Positions 33,883 through 43,613 are shown, counted from the first letter of the stretch. The stretch: 64,000 nt of DNA from Candidatus Obscuribacterales bacterium (GCA_020050835.1 JAGVKB010000138.1:1-64000); one strand, 5' to 3'. Program-made: numbers and translations. The notes: generated by a model not told the origin, from the sequence alone.

Positions 33883-35229
33883 ATGCTTATCAAGCACATC
33901 ACCGAAGCTGTCGGGAATACGCCTCTGCTGGAGATCGACCCGGCCATTCACGGTCTCAAGAACATCACCCTCTATGCCAAACTGGAGCATTTGAATCCGT
34001 TTGGATCGCTCAAGGACAGGCCGGCGCTGTCTCTGCTCAAGGACGACCTGGCCAAGCTGAAGGCCGGCGGCAAGACGGCGATCGAATCATCCAGCGGCAA
34101 CATGGCCAAAGCGATGACTTTGATCTGCTCCACTCACGGCGTGCCGTTTCGGATCGTCACCAACCGCATTCACTTGCGCGAGGTCAAGCAGATCCTCCAG
34201 CTCGTCGGCGCGCAGATCGACGAGTTTCCCGGCATGTCTTCCTGTCCCGACCCGAGCGACCCCAACAATCCGCTGGCTTACATCGAGCGCGCGATGGCGG
34301 CCGAGCCCGACAAGTTCTTCCACGGCTCGCAGTACACCAATGAGAAGAACCCGGACGCGCACTACCAGACGACCGGCCCGGAAATCTTCGCCGACGCCGG
34401 CAAAATTGACTACCTCATCACCGGACTCGGCACCACCGGCTCGTCCGGTGGCGTCGGCAGATTCCTTAAGGAGAAGAATCCCGACCTGAAAATGGTCGGC
34501 GTGGTAGCTCCGAAGGGACAAGTCATTCCCGGTATCCGCAGCGCCGACGAGATGTACGAGGTCGGTCTCTTCAAGAAAGACCTCTATAACAAAGTGGTGG
34601 AGGTCAACACCGACGAAGCTGTCGACGGCATGCTCACACTGATCCGCAAGGCCGGCGTCTTGGGTGGACCGACGGCCGGTGCAGGCTTGGCGGCCGCTTT
34701 GAAGTATCTCAGGGAGATTGACGCGACGCTGACCACCAAGGCCAGCGCCGTCTTCCTCATCTGCGACCGCGCCGAATGGTATCTCTCCTACCTGCAGAAG
34801 CATCGCCCGCAGCTCTTCGGACTGGCGGCTCGCAAGGAATCGGTGCGAACCGTTACCCAGCAGGATGCCGATGCGTCCGTGCAGTTTTCCGTCGAGCAGG
34901 CCCTTCAGTGGACCGAGCAGCCGGCCGGACTGGTAGTGGTGGATATGCGGGGCAGCATCGCCTTCAAGGCGAGCCACATCCCGGGCTCCATCAACATGCC
35001 GCAGGAGATGCTGGAAGACATGTCCGAGTGGGGCGTGCCGTTCTCCAACGGAGCCCGCGTGCTCTTCGTCTGCCCGACCGGCGATCAGTCCAAAAAATGC
35101 GCGGCGTTTTTCAAGGCGCGCGGCATCGACTGCGCCAGCCTCAAGGGCGGCTTCATCGCCTGGCGCGATGCCGGCAAGCCAACCGAAAAGGCAGCCGGAG
35201 CCGCTGCGAAACCAGCCAAACAGGGCTAG
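33883..35229 (+). CDS. cysteine synthase-like PLP enzyme fused to rhodanese, copy 1
   Basis: A 448-residue protein. Residues 1-320 are a fold-II beta-replacement enzyme: VGNTPLLEI, PLP lysine K44 in GSLKDR, substrate loop SSSGNMAKA and the phosphate-binding GTTGSSGG. Residues about 345-435 are a rhodanese with the active-site loop C397-PTGDQS. Fusion of beta-substitution and sulfur-transfer domains suggests the sulfur donor is enzyme-bound persulfide, or that the product is not plain cysteine. Similar stand-alone enzymes include SbnA, which uses O-phosphoserine. The ATG at 33883 has AAAGGAG upstream. Confidence 0.88.
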   Translation: MLIKHITEAVGNTPLLEIDPAIHGLKNITLYAKLEHLNPFGSLKDRPALSLLKDDLAKLKAGGKTAIESSSGNMAKAMTLICSTHGVPFRIVTNRIHLREVKQILQLVGAQIDEFPGMSSCPDPSDPNNPLAYIERAMAAEPDKFFHGSQYTNEKNPDAHYQTTGPEIFADAGKIDYLITGLGTTGSSGGVGRFLKEKNPDLKMVGVVAPKGQVIPGIRSADEMYEVGLFKKDLYNKVVEVNTDEAVDGMLTLIRKAGVLGGPTAGAGLAAALKYLREIDATLTTKASAVFLICDRAEWYLSYLQKHRPQLFGLAARKESVRTVTQQDADASVQFSVEQALQWTEQPAGLVVVDMRGSIAFKASHIPGSINMPQEMLEDMSEWGVPFSNGARVLFVCPTGDQSKKCAAFFKARGIDCASLKGGFIAWRDAGKPTEKAAGAAAKPAKQG

Positions 35230-35238
35230 GAGGATGCT

Positions 35239-36522
35239 ATGTCCGAACCACATTGTGATGGTGACATCTGCTCGCTCGGAGCTCCGGCTGCCGACGAGCA
35301 GACCTTTCCGGATGTGCGCAAGGAGTTCCCGATCTTCGCCAATCATCCGGAGATTACTTTCTTCGACAACGCTTCCACCTCGCAGAAGCCGGCTTCGGTC
35401 ATCCAGACGATCACCGACTTCTACACCCACTCCTGCGCGAACGCCGGCAGGGCTTCCTACAGCCTCTCAACGAAAGCAGCCCAGGAGATTGAGCAGACGC
35501 GCAATCGAATCGCTCGATTTCTCAACGCCGACAGCTCGGAGATTGTCTTCACGTCAGGCTCCACCGAGAGCCTGAACATGGTGGCACAGTGCTGGGGGCT
35601 GGCCAATCTGAAGAGCGGCGATGAAGTGATGGTCTGTTTCGAAGACCACAAATCGACCGTTCTTCCCTGGCTGAATCTCAAAGACCTGCTTGCGCGTTTC
35701 GGCGTAAGCATCAAGATCGTGCCGGTCAACATTCACGCCGAAGGCGATTACGAACTGAAGAGCATTCGCGAGCAATTGACTGCGCGCACCCGCCTGCTGG
35801 CGATCACGCATGTGCACCACCTCTACGGGCTGGACATGGAGGTCAAGGCGATTCGCGCGATCGTGGGCGAGAACGTCTTGATCTCGCTCGATGCCAGCCA
35901 GAGCGTTGGGCACCGGCCGGTAGACGTAAAGGACCTGACGGTCGACTTCCTTTCGTTTTCCGGTCACAAGATGTTCGCCGCCAACGGCGTCGGTGTGCTC
36001 TGGGTGGCAACCAAGCTCCACGGTCAGCTGATTCAACACAAACCTGGTGGCAGTACGCCAGGCCAGCTGACTAACGACTCCTTCACTCTCGCCAACCGCT
36101 CGCTACCGGCATTGCTGGAAGCCGGCACGCAGAACATTCCGGCCATCCTCTCTCTCAAGTCTGCTGTCGAATTGATCGAAAGAGTCGGAATCAACCGGAT
36201 CGAGAAGCACGTCTCGGAGCTCACCCATCGCCTCTACGACGGGTTGAAACTCCTGCCGGGAATCGAGTTCTCGCCCGGGTTCGGACGCTGCGGTTGCCAT
36301 ACGATTACCGGCTACGGCATCTTGTCTTTCCGCTTCGAGCAAACGGCCACCAGCGATCTGGCCTTCCTGCTCGACAGCGAGAAAGTCCTGGTGCGCACCG
36401 GCGATCACTGTCTCACCAACCGCCAGCAAGGGGACGACTATGTGCGAGTCAGCCTGCACATCTACAACACCGAGGCGGAGATCGACCGCCTGTTGGCTGT
36501 GCTCACGGCCAACCTGGCCTAA
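35239..36522 (+). CDS. class V aminotransferase, SufS/CsdA-type cysteine desulfurase-like, copy 1
   Basis: A 427-residue fold-I PLP enzyme. FFDNASTSQKP at the N-terminus, the PLP aspartate region SLDASQSVGH, PLP lysine K244 in SFSGHKMFAANG and the C-terminal RTGDHCL, where Cys is at the place of the catalytic persulfide Cys of group II desulfurases (RxGHHC). It would strip sulfur from cysteine to give a persulfide for the rhodanese domain next door. The N-terminal MSEPHCDGDICS adds two Cys. The ATG has AGGAGG upstream, 9 bases after the previous stop. Confidence 0.88.
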   Translation: MSEPHCDGDICSLGAPAADEQTFPDVRKEFPIFANHPEITFFDNASTSQKPASVIQTITDFYTHSCANAGRASYSLSTKAAQEIEQTRNRIARFLNADSSEIVFTSGSTESLNMVAQCWGLANLKSGDEVMVCFEDHKSTVLPWLNLKDLLARFGVSIKIVPVNIHAEGDYELKSIREQLTARTRLLAITHVHHLYGLDMEVKAIRAIVGENVLISLDASQSVGHRPVDVKDLTVDFLSFSGHKMFAANGVGVLWVATKLHGQLIQHKPGGSTPGQLTNDSFTLANRSLPALLEAGTQNIPAILSLKSAVELIERVGINRIEKHVSELTHRLYDGLKLLPGIEFSPGFGRCGCHTITGYGILSFRFEQTATSDLAFLLDSEKVLVRTGDHCLTNRQQGDDYVRVSLHIYNTEAEIDRLLAVLTANLA

Positions 36523-36544
36523 AAACTGGCACGGCAATCAACCG

Positions 36545-36585
36545 ATGGGCAGGAGCGCTCCAATTATCGGGACGCTCCTGCCCAT
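36545..36585 (+). terminator. GC-rich hairpin after module 1
   Basis: ATGGGCAGGAGCG (36545-36557) pairs perfectly with 36573-36585 around a 15-base loop. Confidence 0.7.
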
Positions 36586-36602
36586 CACTTTGCTCTCTGC
36601 TA

Positions 36603-36636
36603 CCGGAGTTGCCAGCTGACGGCAACTCCGGTTTTT
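36603..36636 (+). terminator. Rho-independent terminator of module 1
   Basis: CCGGAGTTGCC (36603-36613), 7-base loop, GGCAACTCCGG (36621-36631), then TTTTT: a textbook terminator ending the first three-gene module. Confidence 0.9.
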
Positions 36637-36803
36637 CAATCGCATTTCTTACTACCCTCCTTAGTATCCCAAGCGAATCACAGTCAATCGAGGCCTCCCC
36701 GCTCCTGAACCACAGCAACTCCTAAGTCCTGTATCATCTACCGAGCAAGGGCACCAATTCCTCAGAGCTTCTCCGAAAGCCGTTTCCTACCATTTAAACG
36801 AAA

Positions 36804-37931
36804 ATGAAATTGAATCGATCTCTGGTCCAATCAGTTTGTCTGTTACTTTTGGTCGCGCTCCTTCTACCGGCCGCTTGCCGAGCGGCCAAGCCGTCAGTGG
36901 CGGAGGGAAATGTTGCACCGCTCAAAGTAGGCTTCATTACGGTCGGACCGCTTGATGATTGGGGTTACAACTACTCGCACAATCAAGGACGGCTGTTTCT
37001 CGAAGCCACTCTGGGCAAGCAGGTCGAGACGATGATCGTCGACAGAGTGCCTGAATCTCCCGCTGTCAGCCAGGTCATGGAAAAAATGATCGCTGCCGGC
37101 GTAAAGCTCATTTTCTCAACATCCTACGGATATATGGAGCAGGCTCTGCTGGTCGCGGCCAAGCATCCCGATGTCCTGATTGAGCAATGTTCGCGATTAG
37201 GACCACCGGGAGTCAGGAACGTAGCTACTTACTTCGGCAAACAATATGAATCGGTATATATATCCGGGGTGGTGGCAGGACGGATGACTAAATCCAATAA
37301 GATCGGGTTTGTTGCTTCCATTCCACTTCCCTATGTCATTCAAAACATCAACGCATTTACATTGGGTGCCCGTTCGGCAAATCCGAAGGCGACCGTCAAG
37401 GTACGCTGGATTTACGGCTGGACGGACCCAGCGGCAGAGGCGGAAACAACCAACCAGCTCATCAAGGATGGAGCCGATATCCTCGCAATGAGCCTGGACA
37501 GCCCAGTGACGGTTGCTAAATCAGCAGAGAAAGCGGGGGTGATGACAGTTGGCTATCAAACCGATGTCAGCCGGTTTGCGCCAAAAGGCTGGTTGACCGG
37601 TCAGATGTGGAATTGGGGTCCGCTTTACGTCAAGATCGCCAGAGAAGTAATTGAGAAGCGCTGGGCTCCGGACTTTTATCGCTACGGACTCAAAGATGGA
37701 TGCACCACGCTCTCTCCTTTCGGAAAGTCAGTGCCAAAAGTAGTGAGGGACGAGGCGCTTGCTCTCAAGGAAAAGATCATCAACGGTCAAGTTGCGGTCT
37801 TTCAAGGACCCTTAAGCGATCGTTCCGGGCAGGAGCGCCTGGAGACCGGCAAGACACCCGATGAGAAGCTGCTGGACAAGATGAAATGGTTCGTTCCGGG
37901 GGTAGAAGGCAACATTCCGCGTCCTTACTGA
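36804..37931 (+). CDS. BMP/PnrA-family substrate-binding lipoprotein
   Basis: A 375-residue exported protein with a lipoprotein signal (LLLLVALLLPAACRA, lipobox PAAC). The body shows the Bmp/Med fold: KVGFITVGPLDDWGYNYSHNQG at the N-terminus, IFSTSYGYM, the EQCSRLG segment, VGFVASIPLPYVIQNINAF and WTDPAAEAE with DGADILAMSLDSP. Family members bind nucleosides for ABC import, or act in signalling. No permease or ATPase gene is adjacent, so its transporter, if any, is elsewhere. The ribosome site is weak. Confidence 0.9.
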   Translation: MKLNRSLVQSVCLLLLVALLLPAACRAAKPSVAEGNVAPLKVGFITVGPLDDWGYNYSHNQGRLFLEATLGKQVETMIVDRVPESPAVSQVMEKMIAAGVKLIFSTSYGYMEQALLVAAKHPDVLIEQCSRLGPPGVRNVATYFGKQYESVYISGVVAGRMTKSNKIGFVASIPLPYVIQNINAFTLGARSANPKATVKVRWIYGWTDPAAEAETTNQLIKDGADILAMSLDSPVTVAKSAEKAGVMTVGYQTDVSRFAPKGWLTGQMWNWGPLYVKIAREVIEKRWAPDFYRYGLKDGCTTLSPFGKSVPKVVRDEALALKEKIINGQVAVFQGPLSDRSGQERLETGKTPDEKLLDKMKWFVPGVEGNIPRPY

Positions 37932-38055
37932 GATTGCAGTACGCTCAATGTTTAACCAGTTGCCGTGCTCGCCAATGTCAAGCGCTCATTCTTCAGGCAT
38001 AATGGTTCAGATGCTTGACCGTTTGGAAAGATTTCAGGTCAAGAGAGGATAGACC

Positions 38056-38787
38056 ATGGAATTGATCGACGTCCGGTTATTGGCTCCGCTAGCAACATTA
38101 TGCGGGATCATCGTCACCGTCTCGCTCTGGAATTTGAACAAACAAAGGAAGGCTGTTTCCTACAAAATACTTGAATGCATCGATCTGATGAGCGTGCGAG
38201 GACCGGCTAGAAAGCGAATTGAACTTACATTCGATGGAACACAGGTCGAAGATGCGCAGCTAGTTTCAGTAATGATCGTCAATTCCGGTCATCTACCGAT
38301 CAATCTCGGTGATTATCAATCACCGTTGACGATTGTAGTGAATCCCGGCGCCGAAATTGTTTCAGCAGACATTACCGAAACAGAGCCGGCGGATCTCGAT
38401 GAAAGGCTTTCCGGCAGCAAAGAGCCTAAGCAGTTTATCGATCGAGTAGAGAAGGAGCGCGTCGTGCTTACACCACTAGTGCTGAACGCCGAGGACGCGA
38501 TGGTAATACAGCTACTCGTTCGCAAACTGAAAGGAAAGGTAGCGGTGCGCGGTCATTTGCTGGGCATCAGCAAGATAAGAGAGCATGTCCGAGCAAAACT
38601 CGTGCAAAATGCCCTGATTTATTTTGGTGCCTTTATAATGGCAGTCTCAATTTTCTGTGTGGAGCCGCCCACAGTTTTGTTGGAATACGGCTTCGACAAT
38701 GCGCTTCCCTGGACATTTCTCTTCTTTTTCGGTTATGTATTTCTCTGGGCCGGTCTTAAGCAGCTCAAGAGTGCAAATAGTCGATAG
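38056..38787 (+). CDS. membrane protein with soluble beta-rich domain
   Basis: A 243-residue protein. An N-terminal helix (LLAPLATLCGIIVTVSLWNL) is followed by a hydrophilic domain of about 150 residues with beta-strand character (VSVMIVNSGHLPINLGDY, LTIVVNPGAEIVSADI). Two C-terminal helices follow (LIYFGAFIMAVSIFCV, WTFLFFFGYVFLWAGL). It is 48 bases before the chemoreceptor-like gene and may be co-transcribed. No family recognised. Confidence 0.75.
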   Translation: MELIDVRLLAPLATLCGIIVTVSLWNLNKQRKAVSYKILECIDLMSVRGPARKRIELTFDGTQVEDAQLVSVMIVNSGHLPINLGDYQSPLTIVVNPGAEIVSADITETEPADLDERLSGSKEPKQFIDRVEKERVVLTPLVLNAEDAMVIQLLVRKLKGKVAVRGHLLGISKIREHVRAKLVQNALIYFGAFIMAVSIFCVEPPTVLLEYGFDNALPWTFLFFFGYVFLWAGLKQLKSANSR

Positions 38788-38835
38788 CCACCCCGCACGT
38801 TACATGGATTGAGAGCACCATCAGGAGAATCGTCG

Positions 38836-40344
38836 ATGAGAGTTGGAACGAAACTGGCTGTTATGACCGGCACCACCATTCTGGTGCTCGGCATCGTCGG
38901 TGTCAGCTCCTATTTCAGCATTCAGGATCTTGTGAGCAGCAACAGACTCGTCGTTCATACGATGCAGGTGATTGACAAACTGCAGGCTGTCTCCGCAGGC
39001 ATGGCGCATACAGCCAGCGCACAACGCACATACATCATCACCGGCAACTATCAGTATCTCGCCAGTTACCAATCTTACGTGCAGGACACGCAGGAAGCCG
39101 TGGCCGATCTCAAACAGCTGATCAAGGACAATATCGAACAGGCGAAACGAGCGGAACGACTGGAAGCACAGGTAAAAGATCGACTCGACAGCCTCGAAAT
39201 AACTCTCAATGCCTTTCAGACGAAAGGACAAGATGCGGCATTTGATTTCATCAAGCGTGGCAAAGGACAGTTGTACATCATTCACGTGCTCGAGCTGATC
39301 AGCGAGATGAGAGAGCACGAGCAAGACCTGCTCGCGCACCGAACCGAAGACATGCTTCGCAGTGCGGACAACGCCAAGTTAATCATCCTGACCGGCTCGC
39401 TTCTGGTGATGGCTATTCTCTCATTCTTCAACTACTTCTTCGGGCAAAGTGTACTCAGCTGCGTGAAGATACTTCGCAGAACCGCCGCCAACATTGAGCG
39501 TGGGCGATACGACACGGCCGCAAGCATCGATTCACAAGACGAGTTTCACGACATTGCAGAAGCATTCAACACTTTGGGAATGCTTCTGGAGGCGAAAGTT
39601 GATGAGCTCAAGCAAGAGCAGGTCGCCCTCGACAGCATCGAGGTCGGTCTAAGTGAACTTCGCAAGAAGCTTGACGACACAGGGCTCGCAATGGAAGCCT
39701 GCAATCAACAGGCATCTGCATCGCTCAAGGCAATTGAGAACATCGGGCGTTCTGCCGCGCGCTCCTGTGCAGATCTGATGGCCGGTTTGGAGAGCGTCGT
39801 GCAACGCGAAACACGCACTAACCAGAACAGCTCTCAGCTCTGCGACCAGATGGAGGAGTTGTATCGAGTATCAGCTACGCTCGAGACGCTCACAACGGAG
39901 TTGAGCGTGGTTGCGCTCGCCATCTCGATGGAAGCTTCCAAAGAGAAGGAACCGAATCGCGCGATGATTCCGGTGGCCGAGAAGCTCACCAAATTATCGC
40001 AAGGATCGCGAGAAGAGACTATCAATGTCGAAAAATCAGTCACCGGCTTAATGAACATCGCCACCCGCGTAAAAACGGCAAATGAAGAATCGCTGGCAGC
40101 CGTGCGCACCTCTCAGCATGTATTGACGAGACTTACCGAAGAGCTTTACTCCGCCAATGAGAATCTCGCTCAAACGAAAGTGCACACAGACGAGCTGCTG
40201 ACACTTTCCAGCAACTTTGCGCATGGTCTGTCCACCAGCAGAACCCAATTAAACGAGCTCACCGCCCAAGCGCTCAAACGCAAGCAGGAGATGGCCGGCA
40301 TGGTTGACAATGCGCTCCAGCCTTTGATTGAAGAAAAAGCTTAG
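38836..40344 (+). CDS. divergent chemoreceptor-like (MCP/HAMP) protein
   Basis: A 502-residue protein with N-terminal helix, CHASE3-like helical sensor (QRTYIITGNYQYLASYQSY, typical RxYLLTG pattern), second helix (LIILTGSLLVMAILSFF), HAMP (DEFHDIAEAFNTLG), and a long coiled-coil signalling region. The usual receptor tip (QTNLLALNAAIEAARAGE) is replaced by ELSVVALAISMEASKEKEP, so coupling to CheA/CheW may be altered or lost. The ATG at 38836 has AGGAG about 10 bases upstream. No che genes are nearby. Confidence 0.8.
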   Translation: MRVGTKLAVMTGTTILVLGIVGVSSYFSIQDLVSSNRLVVHTMQVIDKLQAVSAGMAHTASAQRTYIITGNYQYLASYQSYVQDTQEAVADLKQLIKDNIEQAKRAERLEAQVKDRLDSLEITLNAFQTKGQDAAFDFIKRGKGQLYIIHVLELISEMREHEQDLLAHRTEDMLRSADNAKLIILTGSLLVMAILSFFNYFFGQSVLSCVKILRRTAANIERGRYDTAASIDSQDEFHDIAEAFNTLGMLLEAKVDELKQEQVALDSIEVGLSELRKKLDDTGLAMEACNQQASASLKAIENIGRSAARSCADLMAGLESVVQRETRTNQNSSQLCDQMEELYRVSATLETLTTELSVVALAISMEASKEKEPNRAMIPVAEKLTKLSQGSREETINVEKSVTGLMNIATRVKTANEESLAAVRTSQHVLTRLTEELYSANENLAQTKVHTDELLTLSSNFAHGLSTSRTQLNELTAQALKRKQEMAGMVDNALQPLIEEKA

Positions 40345-40456
40345 ACGCGACTTAAGTTTTGCAAACAGCTCTTGACCACAAAATATGGCAAACTGGCAGC
40401 GACTTTGCACCGGTTGCAAAGTTTGTCTCCCAGTAATTCCTTTCTAATTTGATGAG

Positions 40457-40480
40457 AATGGAAACGGTTTCCATTATAAT
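40457..40480 (+). promoter_or_regulatory. putative Fur/Zur operator overlapping the -10 box
   Basis: A perfect 19-bp palindrome AATGGAAAC-G-GTTTCCATT (40457-40475) whose last base is the first T of TATAAT (40475-40480). A repressor bound here would block RNA polymerase. The controlled operon ends in a Fur/Zur-family gene, and a near-identical box lies at 49470. Confidence 0.75.
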
Positions 40481-40519
40481 CATTCACCTTGAGATCAGAA
40501 AAATTCGCTCGAAAGTAAC

Positions 40520-42058
40520 ATGAGACGCCTGCCTAACAGCTCCGGGAGAGAATTGACCCATGTCGGTCGCAACCGCAGCTGGACTATCTCTGACCCACAC
40601 GCTCAGCATTACCTGAAAAGGAAAGGAATCGAGCTGCACCGGCGAGCAGCCAACAGCGTCGCAGCGACACAGAGCGGCGCCGGTTTACTTTCGGACCAAC
40701 TACTTGGAAGACTAAAGTGGGACTCTCTTTCCATTCGTCGCTGGTCGCATCTATTCGGACCACGGATGCAAGCATCCCTTAATCGCCTCGCCGGTCAGCC
40801 TCCCATGCTCTTTCCAGGACTGCCGCTGACGCTCGATCTGTTCAAAGAGAGCGCTGACAAAGCCGACCTCGCCAGCGAGCTTTTCATCGACTTGTTCAGA
40901 CGAATCTCTTCCCTGCAATTAGGCAACGGTCCGGCTCGGCAGCCGGCAGGCAAACAGCCGCACAAAACTCTAGGCAAGGCAGACTGGTTTTGGTGGTTCA
41001 TCGAGCGACCCGCCCTTTCACAGATAGTGTTAGACAACGATTCACAAAGGCTTGAAACCTCCCCTGACACCGATCTGTTTCCCAAAATTCGGCAGCTCAC
41101 CGAACGAGCGATCTGCCGGCCATTCAAAGATCAGCGGCTGGCCGAGCTGCGCCGCATCCTCGAATCGATCCATACCTCCTGGTCCGAAGCTGGAGCTCCG
41201 GACTACAGTGAGTCCTCTCTGCTGGTGGCCGAAGAGATAGTCACTCGTGAGCTCAAGAGCAACCGCAAGATCGATCTCATTCCGCTTCTGTTCGAGCTCG
41301 AAAGCTTCGCTACAACTGAAACTATCTTTAAGCGAATGAACCCGCTGGCATCCGGCATGTACGGCGGCGTTTGGTTGGAGATCGGCACGATGCCACTACA
41401 TTCGGTGATCGGTACGGAACTATGCCAGTCTGCTCGGCTCTACGATGAGCTAATCAGCCTTGCTAGCGGTCACACCGCCCCCTTGATAGTAAATGAATTC
41501 GGTTGCCTGGCCGACGGCAACCACCGGCTTACCGCAACTTGGATCTGGAACATCTTGGCCGCCTGCCAGAATGAGAGCTGGTCGCTCGATGATTCGAGGT
41601 TCCAGCAGTCAGTATCGGGTTTCATTTCGAGTTCAGCGGAAGCAGTCAGCTCTGTTTCCCTGCACGAAGCGCTGCATCACCTCGCCGTCTTTCTTTCGGA
41701 CGAAGAGCTCAGAGCCGCCTTAATCGAGAACCTGCAGAAAAAGCACGCTATGCAGCCGATCTCCGAGCTGCCAGTCATACCGCTGCTTGAATACAGCTCG
41801 TTGGCTGTTGTTGGAGAAACCTACGCCGACTCAAAAAACTGCGTTCGCTTCGAGCCCAACACATACGAACTGTTCACCAAACAGAATAATGTAGTCCTGC
41901 CTGCACGCGCCTGTTATCACTTTGCAGATCGTGTTCCGCTGCCCTGGTTTTCGATCGCAACAACCAGTTCAAGACCGGGACTTCCGCGCAACAAACATCA
42001 CCACTGGCAATCAAGACATGCCGGCGACGCCTCGGACATCACCCAAGCAGGAGCTTGA
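40520..42058 (+). CDS. unknown protein with ADGNHR motif (possible ParB/sulfiredoxin-fold enzyme)
   Basis: A 512-residue soluble protein, first gene of the operon. The only motif I recognise is CLADGNHRLTATWIWN (about residue 331), which resembles the DGxHR motif of ParB/sulfiredoxin-fold proteins; some of these (SbnI, SerK) are free-serine kinases. The preceding segment (LHSVIGTELCQSARLYDELIS ... APLIVNEFG) fits the helix-strand order of that fold. The N-terminal 300 residues are unlike anything I know. If it makes O-phosphoserine it could feed the cysteine-synthase-like enzyme. Four bases separate it from the next gene. Confidence 0.7.
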   Translation: MRRLPNSSGRELTHVGRNRSWTISDPHAQHYLKRKGIELHRRAANSVAATQSGAGLLSDQLLGRLKWDSLSIRRWSHLFGPRMQASLNRLAGQPPMLFPGLPLTLDLFKESADKADLASELFIDLFRRISSLQLGNGPARQPAGKQPHKTLGKADWFWWFIERPALSQIVLDNDSQRLETSPDTDLFPKIRQLTERAICRPFKDQRLAELRRILESIHTSWSEAGAPDYSESSLLVAEEIVTRELKSNRKIDLIPLLFELESFATTETIFKRMNPLASGMYGGVWLEIGTMPLHSVIGTELCQSARLYDELISLASGHTAPLIVNEFGCLADGNHRLTATWIWNILAACQNESWSLDDSRFQQSVSGFISSSAEAVSSVSLHEALHHLAVFLSDEELRAALIENLQKKHAMQPISELPVIPLLEYSSLAVVGETYADSKNCVRFEPNTYELFTKQNNVVLPARACYHFADRVPLPWFSIATTSSRPGLPRNKHHHWQSRHAGDASDITQAGA

Positions 42059-42062
42059 AACT

Positions 42063-43613
42063 ATGTCAGCTACGAAATCAGAAGATCGACAGATCACCGC
42101 CACTGCTGAAGCGAAACGAGGATTGCAGCCGACCGCTGTCTCTTCTGTCCGAGAGACGCTAACACTCACACCCGCAGTCCATCCAATTATTCAGGAGTTT
42201 CTAGCGGCCGGAGAATTGCTCGATGAGCTTACGGCAGCGCTGGGGAGCCCCTTGAACATCCTCTTTCCACAAATTGCCGGCAGCAATGTCGATGGTTTTC
42301 ACGACAAGCTCGACAAGCTGAGCCTGCGCGGACGTGTTTACTTCGCACACAAAGCCAATCGCTCCGATTCGATTACAAGACAACTATCCTTCGAGCACTG
42401 CTACATCGACGTCTCGTCTACCAACGAGCTGCGCCATGCGCTTGGCAGCGGTTTCAACGCGCGCCGGATTCAAGCGACCGGCCCAAAGAACACCGCATTC
42501 CTCACGCTTGCTTTACAGCACGGCATCGTGATCAGCATAGACAGCAACTGGGAGTTGCGCGAACTTCTCTCCTTGAAGAAGAGCTTGCAAACCGAACAGA
42601 AAGTCCCACTACTGCTGCGTGTATCAGGCTTTCGAAGCGCCCATTCACAGTACCGCAGCAAAGCCAGCCGCTTCGGCATTCCGTTGGCAGAGATCGCTCA
42701 GACGTTTGCGCTTCTCGAACCTGCCGAGGATGACATACACCTGCTCGGATTCAGCTTTCACCTAGACACCACAAGCATCCCGGAAAAGGGCCAGGCGATC
42801 GAGAACTGTCTGGAATTGTTCGAGCGAGCTATTTCGCTTGGATTCGATCCCACCGTGCTCAACATCGGCGGCGGCTTCAAAACCAATTACCTGGCCAGCG
42901 AGCAGGATTGGCATCGCTATACCACAGCGATTCGTGATGCCGCCCTTGGTGCCAGACCGCCGCTTACCTGGCAAAGCAATACCTTCGGATTGCTGCCTGA
43001 CAAAGGCGCACTAAGAGGAAGCTTCAATAGCTATAGTTACTACGATCCGCTTACAGGTCCGGGATTTCTCGAAGAATTGCTGGCTCATCAATTGCCCGAT
43101 CAAGGCGATACGACAGCCGGCGCTATGCTGCGCGACAACGGCATCGAGCTGTGGATTGAGCCCGGCCGGTCATTGCTAGATCAATGCGGAATCACCGTCG
43201 GCAGAGTAAACTCGGTGCGAAACTCCAGTCAGGGGGACTTGCTGGTTTGCCTTAACATGAAACGACAAGACATCTGCTTTCTCGACCAGGAGATATTTGT
43301 CGATCCGATTGTTATCTACAAAGATCAGCCTGATACAGAGAATCCCCCCAGCGCTGTTTACTTCGCTGGCAACCTCTGCCTGGAAAGCGACCTTATCTAC
43401 AGGCATCAGACCTTCCTGCCGGCCGTCCCCCAGCCGGGAGATCTCGTGGTGTTCGCCAATACCGCTGGTTATTTCATGGACTTCAGCGCCAGCCAGGCGA
43501 TCATGCAGCCGACCGCCGCCAAAATAGCCGTGTACAAGCAAAACAACAGATTTGCCTGGTCGCTCGACGATCAGTATCAGCCGCGCCGCTTCAGCCGCCA
43601 GGAGAACTCATGA
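42063..43613 (+). CDS. Y4yA-family PLP-dependent decarboxylase-like enzyme, copy 2
   Basis: A 516-residue paralogue of the gene at 32253, about half identical by eye. PLP lysine K97 in YFAHKAN, LLGFSFHLDTTS, LNIGGGFKTNYL, EPGRSLLDQ, AGNLCLESD and NTAGYFMDFSAS are conserved. The ATG at 42063 has CAGGAG upstream and avoids the longer in-frame extension that would overlap the previous gene. Its GC content is lower than copy 1. The stop overlaps the next start (ATGA), so translation is coupled. Confidence 0.87.
   Translation: MSATKSEDRQITATAEAKRGLQPTAVSSVRETLTLTPAVHPIIQEFLAAGELLDELTAALGSPLNILFPQIAGSNVDGFHDKLDKLSLRGRVYFAHKANRSDSITRQLSFEHCYIDVSSTNELRHALGSGFNARRIQATGPKNTAFLTLALQHGIVISIDSNWELRELLSLKKSLQTEQKVPLLLRVSGFRSAHSQYRSKASRFGIPLAEIAQTFALLEPAEDDIHLLGFSFHLDTTSIPEKGQAIENCLELFERAISLGFDPTVLNIGGGFKTNYLASEQDWHRYTTAIRDAALGARPPLTWQSNTFGLLPDKGALRGSFNSYSYYDPLTGPGFLEELLAHQLPDQGDTTAGAMLRDNGIELWIEPGRSLLDQCGITVGRVNSVRNSSQGDLLVCLNMKRQDICFLDQEIFVDPIVIYKDQPDTENPPSAVYFAGNLCLESDLIYRHQTFLPAVPQPGDLVVFANTAGYFMDFSASQAIMQPTAAKIAVYKQNNRFAWSLDDQYQPRRFSRQENS

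Noticed and set aside
34087-35430. 447-residue open frame on the minus strand
   Set aside because: It is the antisense shadow of the cysteine synthase-rhodanese gene; the product is Gly/Arg/His-rich without any domain.
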